Assembly (NCBI GenBank): GCA_041746105.1
Contig: JBGTHP010000017.1
Location: forward strand, 1 to 64,000
DNA: 64,000 bases
Reading direction: 5' to 3'
Source of the DNA: JBFHRE01 sp041746105
GTDB lineage: Bacteria > Actinomycetota > Acidimicrobiia > Spongiisociales > ZC4RG35
In this document: piece by piece, positions 44,081-50,387 of the stretch
Layout: each line of letters begins with the position of its first letter
Numbering within the stretch: position 1 is the first letter of the stretch
Program-made: the position numbers and the translations under genes
Notes under the pieces: model-generated
The model's input: the letters and a program-made list of their open reading frames with translations, nothing else
Databases searched by the model: none
What the model was told of the DNA's origin: nothing

Positions 44081-44326
44081 ATGAAGGTTTGGATCGACCA
44101 AGATCTGTGCACAGGCGATGGCCTTTGCGAAGAGATCGCACCCGATGTGTTCGTACTGCTCGACGACGGTCTGGCCTATGTGCGGGAGGGTGACAAGGTT
44201 TTCGCCGCCGCCAAGGGGAACTCGGAGGGGGCAGCCGGCCTCGCGGTGGTTCCTGCCGGACAGGAAGACATCACCATCGAGTCCGCTCAGGAATGCCCGG
44301 GAGAGTGCATCTTCATCGAACCTTGA
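44081..44326 (+). CDS. Single-cluster ferredoxin with Cx2Dx2C motif
   Basis: Electron-transfer protein of 81 residues. The cluster motif is Cys10-Thr-Gly-Asp13-Gly-Leu-Cys16, with Cys72 and Cys76 in ECPGECIF. The second cysteine position is aspartate, as in Pyrococcus ferredoxin and in P450-partner ferredoxins, so a [3Fe-4S] or Asp-ligated [4Fe-4S] cluster is likely. A 40-residue helical insertion lies between the two halves. The ribosome-binding site CAGGAG is seven bases before the ATG. It diverges from arc and has no obvious redox partner in the window. Confidence 0.88.
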   Translation: MKVWIDQDLCTGDGLCEEIAPDVFVLLDDGLAYVREGDKVFAAAKGNSEGAAGLAVVPAGQEDITIESAQECPGECIFIEP

Positions 44327-44350
44327 TCAGATCTGGGTTCGAGCAACGAG

Positions 44351-44370
44351 GGGAGGCCACCAGGCCTCCC
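44351..44370. terminator. Hairpin between ferredoxin and trmI (convergent)
   Basis: GGGAGGCC-ACCA-GGCCTCCC forms a perfect eight-base stem with a four-base loop between two converging genes. Neither side has a long T run (the plus side reads GCTTCTCATTCTT), so it is a plausible but not canonical bidirectional terminator. Confidence 0.5.
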
Positions 44371-44375
44371 GCTTC

Positions 44376-45185
44376 TCATTCTTCTTCCGACCCTTCGGAC
44401 TGGGACATTTCGTCGACGATCTTGCGCGCCACCACCACAAACCCGGTGTGCCCGATCATCCGATGATCGGGCCGGACAGAACGACCAGACACGTTCCAGG
44501 TCCGGTGCATCGTCTCAAAAACCTCGATCTCGGCGTAGTGCGCCTCGAGGGCCTCCACCAGCTGTTGAACCTGAGGGATCGTGGGCAGGTAGCTGCAGAA
44601 CACTCCCCCTCCAGGCTGGGTCTTGCCCGCCTCCACTGCAGCGTGCCACGGTTCTGGAAGATCGAGAACCAATCGCTCCGGGCACCATTCTGCGATGACC
44701 TCCTCGACCTCTCCGACTTTGAACTCGAGGTTTTCCGGGATGTCACCGAGCCATCGTGACACTGTCTTGATGGCCGTCCTCTGGTGATCCTCGCGCCTCT
44801 CGACCGAAACAACCCTTCCTGCAGACCCCACCGCCCTGAGCAGACCCAGCGTCAAGGCGCCAGATCCGGAACCGGCCTCCAGGACTGTCATGCCGGGCGC
44901 GATATCGGCCCACACCACAATCGGTCCCATGTCCTTGGGATAGACCACCTGTGCTCCGCGAGGCATCTTCAGCACATAATCGGCGAAGCGCGCCCGCAAT
45001 ACCCTGAGGACGCCGCCAGACGAGGCGGTGACCTCCCGGCCTTCTTCGGTCCCGATCATTTCAGAGTGCCGCACCCTGCCACGGTGGTAATGGAACTCCG
45101 AGGTTGGATCCAACCGAACCAGGTAGTGGCGCTTTTTGTCGTCGATGAGGATGACCCAATCCCCCGTAGCCAGTGGTCGGCTCAA
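44376..45185 (-). CDS. trmI: tRNA (adenine-58-N1)-methyltransferase TrmI
   Basis: Methylates A58 in the tRNA T-loop, which stabilises the tertiary fold. The 269-residue protein has an N-terminal β-barrel (GDWVILIDDKKRHYLVRLD), the SAM motif VLEAGSGSGALTLGLLRAVG, and the catalytic/substrate segment RLVLDLPEPWHA. A Glu-rich tail ends the protein. TrmI near mpa is also seen in Mycobacterium. Here it overlaps the TtuA-like gene by four bases, so it forms one unit with a second T-loop modification enzyme. Confidence 0.94.
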   Translation of the reverse strand: MSRPLATGDWVILIDDKKRHYLVRLDPTSEFHYHRGRVRHSEMIGTEEGREVTASSGGVLRVLRARFADYVLKMPRGAQVVYPKDMGPIVVWADIAPGMTVLEAGSGSGALTLGLLRAVGSAGRVVSVERREDHQRTAIKTVSRWLGDIPENLEFKVGEVEEVIAEWCPERLVLDLPEPWHAAVEAGKTQPGGGVFCSYLPTIPQVQQLVEALEAHYAEIEVFETMHRTWNVSGRSVRPDHRMIGHTGFVVVARKIVDEMSQSEGSEEE

Positions 45186-46096
45186 ATCGATCTCCCGAGT
45201 TTGACCAGTGCCTGGTTCTTCATCCGACAGAAGGCACAGATCTCACCGGTGGTGGGCTGACCGCACTCCTCGCACGATCTGAGTTCGACCTGCTCGTGCT
45301 CGACGAAACCGGATTGGCCGCGGTCGAAGAAACCGTTGAGGAACCGAGTCTTGACTCCAGGTGATTCCTGCTCCAGGAGGTTCAGCCACTGTTTGTATCG
45401 GTTGATCGTGTTTCCGCCTGCCATCGGACACTCTTCGACTTCGTATTCGATTCCGCGGATCACCGCGTAGGCGGCAGTCTCTCGCTCTGCCACCCGCACC
45501 AGGGGTTTGACTTTTCTGGCCAGGCCACCGTCTGTCGCAGGAAGAACGGGGCGTTGCCGAGCCAGGTATTCGGTCTGCCACGACAGCACGTTGGAGAAAA
45601 GCGTGGCGGCCTCGTCGTCGAGATTGTGACCCATTATCAGTACGTCGTACCCACCTTGGTCCGCCGCCTGGTTCAGCAGATAACGCTTGCTCAACCCGCA
45701 CGCAGAACACGGCGTTCGCCCTGTGGTCGTCGATAGTTCGGGGACGCCAAAACCTTGTGACGCCGGCAGATCCAGCACGTCCAGCGACAGCCCTCGCCTT
45801 TCGGCGAACTCTCGTGAAAGGGTCAGACTCTCCGAGCTGTATTCGTCGATCCCAAGCGCGAGATAGACCCCATCGACGCTGTACCCGAGTTCGCCAAGGA
45901 TGTCCCACAACCCAAGGCTGTCTTTGCCTCCCGATACGCCAAGCAACAGTCGGTCCTCGAAACCGAACATCGAATGATCGTGGATCGTACGTTCGACCTG
46001 TCGATGAACATGTTCGACGAAATGGTCACCGCAGAAGTTGGCATTGTGGCGGCGAACCTCGATCGCGGCCGGTCCCCGGCACACCTTGCATTTCAT
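45182..46096 (-). CDS. ttuA: TtuA-like tRNA 2-thiouridine synthetase
   Basis: ATP-pyrophosphatase that activates a uridine for sulfur transfer, in Thermus at U54 of the T-loop. The 304-residue protein has an N-terminal zinc finger (C3, C6, C22, H25), PP-loop GVSGGKDS (53-60), and cysteines at 130, 133 and 223. These match the three [4Fe-4S] ligands of Thermus TtuA (130, 133, 222) almost exactly. A second zinc ribbon near the end is CEEC...CAFC. The GNTINRYKQWLNLLEQESPG segment is typical of the group. It begins four bases after a sulfur-carrier gene and overlaps trmI by four bases. A related Ncs6-type role at U34 is less likely given the context. Confidence 0.87.
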   Translation of the reverse strand: MKCKVCRGPAAIEVRRHNANFCGDHFVEHVHRQVERTIHDHSMFGFEDRLLLGVSGGKDSLGLWDILGELGYSVDGVYLALGIDEYSSESLTLSREFAERRGLSLDVLDLPASQGFGVPELSTTTGRTPCSACGLSKRYLLNQAADQGGYDVLIMGHNLDDEAATLFSNVLSWQTEYLARQRPVLPATDGGLARKVKPLVRVAERETAAYAVIRGIEYEVEECPMAGGNTINRYKQWLNLLEQESPGVKTRFLNGFFDRGQSGFVEHEQVELRSCEECGQPTTGEICAFCRMKNQALVKLGRSI

Positions 46097-46100
46097 GGAA

Positions 46101-46295
46101 TCAGCCTCCGGAAATAACGGGGCGAAGCTCGATCACGTCGTCGGCTCCGAGGGGGCGGTCGCCGGTCAGCAGTTCTCCACCCCGAATAACCAGGACAGAT
46201 TCCGGCACCACATCGAGTTGACGCAACAACTCCCGCACATTGGCAGGGGTTTCGACGTCTATCTCACGTCGCGGCTGACGGAGTATCACCTTCAC
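46101..46295 (-). CDS. TtuB/ThiS/MoaD-like sulfur carrier protein
   Basis: A β-grasp protein of 64 residues beginning VKVILRQPRREIDVE, with ANVRELLRQLDVVPESVLVI, LLTGDRPLGADDVIEL and a C-terminal Gly-Gly (PVISGG), the thiocarboxylate-forming end. Its place directly ahead of the TtuA-like gene suggests it is that enzyme's sulfur donor. The start is GTG at 46295 in a GTGA overlap with a 30-residue ORF; the longer frame upstream (to 46523) is antisense to another gene. No E1-like activating enzyme (TtuC/MoeB) is in the window. Confidence 0.82.
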   Translation of the reverse strand: MKVILRQPRREIDVETPANVRELLRQLDVVPESVLVIRGGELLTGDRPLGADDVIELRPVISGG

Positions 46296-46384
46296 GTGAA
46301 GAAGGCGAGAAGGCTTATTGCAACCGAAAGCACCATGGCTCCAACCACCGCCCAGATAATGGTACGGACAAAGCGTTGGTTCAT
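46292..46384 (-). CDS. Single-pass membrane microprotein, 30 residues
   Basis: ATG at 46384 to TGA at 46292 encodes MNQRFVRTIIWAVVGAMVLS followed by ten more residues, a basic N-terminus and one hydrophobic helix. The architecture recalls tiny membrane proteins such as Prli42/DUF4044, though no firm homology is claimed. Its stop overlaps the GTG of the sulfur-carrier gene (GTGA), implying translational coupling. No good ribosome-binding site is seen. It diverges from the 46424 gene with 39 bases between. Confidence 0.55.
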   Translation of the reverse strand: MNQRFVRTIIWAVVGAMVLSVAISLLAFFT

Positions 46385-46423
46385 GACGGTACCGTAGCCC
46401 GGGTTCGATAGGAGGAAGCCGAC

Positions 46424-46657
46424 ATGCGTCTCTTCGGGGCCAATTTCGCAACCGATGGCGCCACCAGGGTATGGCGGGGTTTGCGCAGCGGTGACCAGCA
46501 GAGCCTTCTGCTTGGCGCGGCAATGCTGGGATTTGCCTGGTGGCGTCGCGGCCAGAACGACCAGCGCCAACTGTTACGGCGAATGGAGTTGAAAAAGGGT
46601 GAGAGCATCGTCATTCGTGACGGCGACTCGCCGCCGCGCCGGATCGATCTCACTTGA
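46424..46657 (+). CDS. Small membrane-associated hypothetical protein, 77 residues
   Basis: A single weak hydrophobic segment (SLLLGAAMLGFAWWRR) is followed by a basic, polar C-terminus (QLLRRMELKKGESIVIRDGD). No family recognised. A strong AGGAGG site eight bases before the ATG supports translation. The 3' end overlaps the next minus-strand gene by eight bases, tail to tail. Confidence 0.7.
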   Translation: MRLFGANFATDGATRVWRGLRSGDQQSLLLGAAMLGFAWWRRGQNDQRQLLRRMELKKGESIVIRDGDSPPRRIDLT

Positions 46658-46844
46658 CCTTGTAGACCTCGACCACGGTTTTTCCAGGGCGGGCGCGGCG
46701 GCGCCCCATCAGAAAAGCCACCCCGACCGCGAGCAAGATTGCCACGCCGGCCAACACCGCGGTGTCCTGGGCGGCCTGCTTAGTCTCGTTTATGGCATCT
46801 TCCAGCTGGCGAGCCTTGGCCTCGATCTGGTCCCGATCAATCAT
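46650..46844 (-). CDS. Small membrane protein, 64 residues
   Basis: An N-terminal amphipathic helix (MIDRDQIEAKARQLEDAINE) is followed by one transmembrane helix (VLAGVAILLAVGVAFLMG) and a basic tail RRRARPGKTVVEVYKVK. The layout resembles DUF3618-like actinobacterial envelope proteins. It overlaps the holin-like gene by eight bases and probably works with it. Confidence 0.68.
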   Translation of the reverse strand: MIDRDQIEAKARQLEDAINETKQAAQDTAVLAGVAILLAVGVAFLMGRRRARPGKTVVEVYKVK

Positions 46845-47136
46845 TCTTGGTGAGCCTCCAACCGATCAGCCCTGCGATCCCAAAAGCAACCACCGACGTT
46901 ATGCCCCGTGCCAGCACCGTCCACCACACTCCCTCAGCCAAGAGCTGAAGGGACAGCGCGTAGACCGCCAACGCCCCGAAGAGCGCGGTGAATCCGAAAA
47001 CCAGTCCTGCGGCGATTCCCAACCCGGCCACACGCCCCAGCCGTTTGGCCGGATCGATGGTCTGTTCCCGAAGATAATCCCGAGACATCGTGTAGAGCTC
47101 GGTGACGATTTGTGGGATCTCCTGTGGACTGGGCAC
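46837..47136 (-). CDS. Holin-X/DUF1469-like membrane protein
   Basis: Two hydrophobic segments (GIAAGLVFGFTALFGALAVY and a second near the end, GITSVVAFGIAGLIGWRL) follow a helical N-terminus (EIPQIVTELYTMSRDYLREQ). This is the layout of the putative actinobacterial holin-X family, which is usually chromosomal and not phage-derived. The start is uncertain: GTG at 47136 begins at the conserved part (99 residues). GTG at 47187 has a weak AGGA site, and TTG at 47190 is also possible. Confidence 0.7.
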   Translation of the reverse strand: MPSPQEIPQIVTELYTMSRDYLREQTIDPAKRLGRVAGLGIAAGLVFGFTALFGALAVYALSLQLLAEGVWWTVLARGITSVVAFGIAGLIGWRLTKND

Positions 47137-47254
47137 GCCGCGAGCGTACACCAAAGAACCGCAACTCTTCCCATGACGGCTCGACACCAACGTCCTGGAT
47201 TAGATGAATCGCAGGGTGTGTACATGAGGCCCTGCCCTCTATGCTCCGCCACTC

Positions 47255-48538
47255 ATGTCACGTCGAGTCCGCCGCGTGCTGTCTCCCGAGAGTCGATTCG
47301 ACGTGTTGTGGGCGGGCCAGGCCATCTCACAATTCGGCGATTATCTGGCCTTTTTCAGTGTTCCGCTGTTCGTAGCCCACCTCGCAAATGCCCCGGGAGA
47401 CTCGAACTCGAGCGACCTCGGTCTCTGGTACGCACTCGACGCCATCCCGGCAGTGATTCTGGGACTGGTCGGAGGCGTGCTCATCGATCGTGTGCGGATC
47501 CGAGGAATCATGATCGTGTCCGACCTGGGTCGCGCTGCCGTTTTTTTGACGCTGGCCTTCGCCGCCACCCCTTTGCCAGAGGCGGGAAGTCGAGAGAGCC
47601 TCGGTCTGGTTTTTTTGAGTGCCGTCCTGCTTGGTTCTTTGTCCACGGTCTTCAACAACGCGCTCTATACGTTGATCCCGTCTCTGGTCGCGCCCAAGGC
47701 TCTGGCCTCGGCCAACAGTCGCATTTCGGCCACTCAGAACCTCGCGTTCGCCCTGGGACCGGCGATCGCAGGACTACTGGTGGCATCATCCGGGTTCTGG
47801 CTGACGTTCCTCGTGAACGGCGCCACCTTCGCGGTTTCCGCCACATCGCTTTTCCTGATCGGTCCCGTCGCGCGACCCAAACCAGAAGGGGTGAGGCTGC
47901 GAATCATCGAGGACTTGATGAACGGACTCCGCTTCGTCTGGAGCGAACCGCGGCTTCGTATCACCACACTCGCGGCCACAGCCGGAAACCTGGTGATCGG
48001 ATTCATCGATGCCACTCTCGTCCTGACCGCCACCAACGTGATCGGTGCCTCCGATGACCAGGTCGGACTGATCTACTCCTCGCTGGGGCTTGGTGCGATC
48101 GCCGGTGCGCTCGTCGCTCCGACCTTGATCCGATTGATAGGTCTCGGAAAAACTCTTGCCATCGGTTTTGTCACCTTTGGTCTCGGGCTGACGCTGTTTG
48201 CCAATCTCGCGTACAGCCTGATCGGACTCGGTCAGATTTTCGTTGGCTACGCCGGTCTGCAGTTGCTCAACATCCCCCTCATGACGATCCGCCAACGTTT
48301 CACACCCACAGTGATGCTGGGGAGGGTCCTGTCTGCGACTCGGTCGGTCGGATGGGCGAGCCTTCCAATCGGAGCCCTGCTCGGCACGGCGGTCTCGGAC
48401 GGCTTCGGTCTGTTTGCGCCCCTGGTCCAGACCACCCCGCTCTTGATGGTGGTGATCGGCATCGCGCTCGTCCCGACCGTCGTTTGGAGCGCCACCCGTT
48501 CCGCCCCCACTACCCACATGGAGGCGCCGGTCCCGTGA
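47255..48538 (+). CDS. Major facilitator superfamily exporter
   Basis: 427-residue protein with about twelve transmembrane helices of the MFS_3 (EntS-like) type. The N-terminal SRFDVLWAGQAISQFGDYLA, the loop GGVLIDRVRIRGIMIVSDLG (motif A position) and QNLAFALGPAIAGLLVASSG are characteristic. These transporters usually export drugs or siderophores by proton exchange; the substrate is unknown. It ends in a GTGA overlap with the metallopeptidase gene. Confidence 0.88.
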   Translation: MSRRVRRVLSPESRFDVLWAGQAISQFGDYLAFFSVPLFVAHLANAPGDSNSSDLGLWYALDAIPAVILGLVGGVLIDRVRIRGIMIVSDLGRAAVFLTLAFAATPLPEAGSRESLGLVFLSAVLLGSLSTVFNNALYTLIPSLVAPKALASANSRISATQNLAFALGPAIAGLLVASSGFWLTFLVNGATFAVSATSLFLIGPVARPKPEGVRLRIIEDLMNGLRFVWSEPRLRITTLAATAGNLVIGFIDATLVLTATNVIGASDDQVGLIYSSLGLGAIAGALVAPTLIRLIGLGKTLAIGFVTFGLGLTLFANLAYSLIGLGQIFVGYAGLQLLNIPLMTIRQRFTPTVMLGRVLSATRSVGWASLPIGALLGTAVSDGFGLFAPLVQTTPLLMVVIGIALVPTVVWSATRSAPTTHMEAPVP

Positions 48539-49029
48539 ACGAACTACCGGTTGAGGTCATACGCTCCACCCGGCGCCGCAAGACGGTTTCCGCCGAGATT
48601 CGCCAAGGTGTTCTCGTGGTTCGCATCCCTTCTCGCATGTCGAGACGGGAGGAGCGTGAATGGGTGGACAAGATGCGCGTCCGACTCGTGGAGCGAGTAC
48701 CCGACACTTCGGATGAGGCCCTTGCGAGCAGGGCATCAACTCTGGCCAAGGACTTCGACTTACCGCTGCCAACCTCGATCAGGTGGGGGCGCCAGGAACG
48801 CCGGTGGGGTTCGGCAACTCCGTTGGATGGTTCGGTTCGGATCAGCACCCGGTTGCAGGGTGAACCAGAATGGGTCCTCGATTATGTCCTGGTACACGAA
48901 CTCGCCCACCTCGAAATTCCGGATCATTCATCCGAATTCTGGGATTTGGTCGCTCGTTACCCGTTGATGGAGCGGGCCAGGGGGTTTCTCATCTCCCGAG
49001 AAACCCCACTACCCGACTCCCGCCAATAG
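48535..49029 (+). CDS. YgjP/DUF45-like M48 metallopeptidase
   Basis: Zinc metallopeptidase domain of 164 residues. HELAH (121-125) with a further His at 131 (HELAHLEIPDHSSEFW) forms the metal site. The upstream RRRKTVSAEIRQGVLVVRIP is the typical YgjP N-terminal β region, and RWGRQERRWGSATPLDG the signature before it. The start is GTG at 48535, overlapping the MFS stop; the frame open to 48352 is a shadow of the MFS gene. Confidence 0.88.
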   Translation: MNELPVEVIRSTRRRKTVSAEIRQGVLVVRIPSRMSRREEREWVDKMRVRLVERVPDTSDEALASRASTLAKDFDLPLPTSIRWGRQERRWGSATPLDGSVRISTRLQGEPEWVLDYVLVHELAHLEIPDHSSEFWDLVARYPLMERARGFLISRETPLPDSRQ

Positions 49030-49207
49030 ACCACTCGATGCGGTGACCGCCGTTGTATCGCAGTGGACAGGTCACGCCGACGCCGCCGGCGTCAAGGATG
49101 AGCACCGTCGCGCCATCGGCAGAACCCACCGTCTCGATCTCGCGACCTGAGAGTCGAACCGATCTCCGCCCGGATGCGTAATGAGGGCATGTGGCCAATT
49201 CCGACAA
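48989..49207 (-). CDS. Possible small hypothetical protein, 72 residues
   Basis: Minus-strand frame with TTG start. The C-terminal part (ETVGSADGATVLILDAGGVG, PLRYNGGHRIEWS) looks protein-like. It overlaps the metallopeptidase gene by 41 bases tail-to-tail and the cupredoxin gene by 34 bases head-to-head, and has no clear ribosome-binding site. If it is not a gene, the 144 bases between its neighbours hold nothing else recognisable. Confidence 0.35.
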   Translation of the reverse strand: MSELATCPHYASGRRSVRLSGREIETVGSADGATVLILDAGGVGVTCPLRYNGGHRIEWSIGGSRVVGFLGR

Positions 49208-49782
49208 CTCGCTTGACGCACCTATTCGGCGTCGCCGTGTTCACGGTGCTGGTGGTTTCCTGTGGAGTGACCGGTTCGGGCACGACGATCGAATCCACGA
49301 CCGAGGCGCCTTCAGCTACCGCTGCGAGCACCACCACGGGTTCGACGCCGCCACCGCCGGCATCGGCGACGGCACCGGAGACCACAAAGCCGGCGAAGCC
49401 GCCTGCAACCTCTTCCAGCACGTCGAGCACCTCCTCGACATCGACCTCCACATCATCTACAACCACCCAAACCACGACGACCAGCACGTCGACCACGACA
49501 ACTTCGACCACCGTCCCGCCCACAACGGCGGGGCCCAAAACCTGGTCGGTGGGTATCGAGAGTTTTGCTTTCGTTCCCAAAGCGTTATCGGTGGACAAGG
49601 GCGACCGCATCATCTGGACGGTTACGAGTGGAACACACACGACCACGTCATCGGGCTCGTGGGACTCCGGTTCATTGAGTACAGGCCAGGCATTCGGTTT
49701 TACCTTCGACCAGGCCGGGATTTTCCAAGTGTTTTGTGCCATCCATCCCGGCATGCAGTCATCCGTGACGGTTCAGCCCTGA
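49174..49782 (+). CDS. Cupredoxin-domain lipoprotein with Ser/Thr-rich stalk
   Basis: Exported copper-protein candidate of 202 residues. A lipoprotein signal peptide ends at VLVVSC (Cys30). Residues 35-118 are almost entirely Ser, Thr, Pro and Ala, a cell-wall-spanning stalk. Residues 120-202 form a plastocyanin-like domain with His155, Cys188, His191 and Met194 (FCAIHPGM), the full type-1 copper ligand set. An in-frame ATG at 49189 shortens the signal peptide by five residues and is equally likely. No copper-handling gene is adjacent. Confidence 0.86.
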   Translation: MRNEGMWPIPTTRLTHLFGVAVFTVLVVSCGVTGSGTTIESTTEAPSATAASTTTGSTPPPPASATAPETTKPAKPPATSSSTSSTSSTSTSTSSTTTQTTTTSTSTTTTSTTVPPTTAGPKTWSVGIESFAFVPKALSVDKGDRIIWTVTSGTHTTTSSGSWDSGSLSTGQAFGFTFDQAGIFQVFCAIHPGMQSSVTVQP

Positions 49783-49805
49783 CCATCGCCGGTCGGTGCC
49801 GGATC

Positions 49806-50243
49806 TCACCTCCTCAGCGACATGGCGGTGAGAAGTGCCTCGGCGTCATTTGTGCCGATCCGAAAGCGACTTCCGGAAGCCAGACCCAGTTCGACCGCAT
49901 CTAACCCCCAGACGTTGTACATCCAGGTTCGCTGCGGAACCATCCGGATCCCAAAGCCGTACCACCAACGGTTGCGAACCCTGATGGTTTCCACGACGTC
50001 GGCGAGAGCGATCCTTCTGGCGGGCCAACCCCAGCCGAAGAATACGAAAACGGTGGCAGAGTCGACACGAACCGTGAGCCGGTTGAAGGCAACGACGACG
50101 GCGAGAACAACCAGCATGGCCGCGGCCGAGGCGATCGACACCATCCTGTCTCCACCGGCGAACACGACCACCGATAGAATGATCATGAAGAAGATGAGTA
50201 CGAACACCGCTACCGGTCCGGTTTGGGTGTGCTCGTAGTCCAT
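49806..50243 (-). CDS. Membrane protein with PH-like domain
   Basis: Two adjacent transmembrane helices (AVFVLIFFMIILSVVVFAG and SIASAAAMLVVLAVVVAF) are followed by a β-rich soluble domain (LTVRVDSATVFVFFGWGWPA through ELGLASGSRFRIGTNDAEAL) resembling bacterial PH-like domains. The frame is open to 50462, but those residues are unlikely, and ATG at 50243 precedes the first helix closely, giving 145 residues. It lies tail-to-tail with the cupredoxin gene (23 bases) and diverges from the C1 peptidase gene. Confidence 0.72.
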   Translation of the reverse strand: MDYEHTQTGPVAVFVLIFFMIILSVVVFAGGDRMVSIASAAAMLVVLAVVVAFNRLTVRVDSATVFVFFGWGWPARRIALADVVETIRVRNRWWYGFGIRMVPQRTWMYNVWGLDAVELGLASGSRFRIGTNDAEALLTAMSLRR

Positions 50244-50387
50244 CGGTTCGAGGTTAGGCCGCCCCGACCAAGCCGGCCGCCGCCTGCCAAAGGCTGCATC
50301 AAATCCCCTACCCGTATCAGGCAGGGTGTTCGGGACTCTCTCGAGTGACATGGCGGGGTCTTTCTTCACCGCCAGAAGGGTGAAATC

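Noticed and set aside
46837..47136. Prophage remnant suggested by the holin-like gene
   Set aside because: No other phage gene, integrase or attachment repeat is near; holin-X-like proteins are ordinary chromosomal genes in Actinomycetota.
47652..48517. Minus-strand open frames antisense to the MFS gene
   Set aside because: They are mirror translations of an evident membrane transporter and lack start signals or motifs.
49275..49530. Direct DNA repeats or CRISPR-like array
   Set aside because: The repetition is the ACC/TCG-type codon bias of the Ser/Thr stalk of the cupredoxin lipoprotein, without regular spacers.
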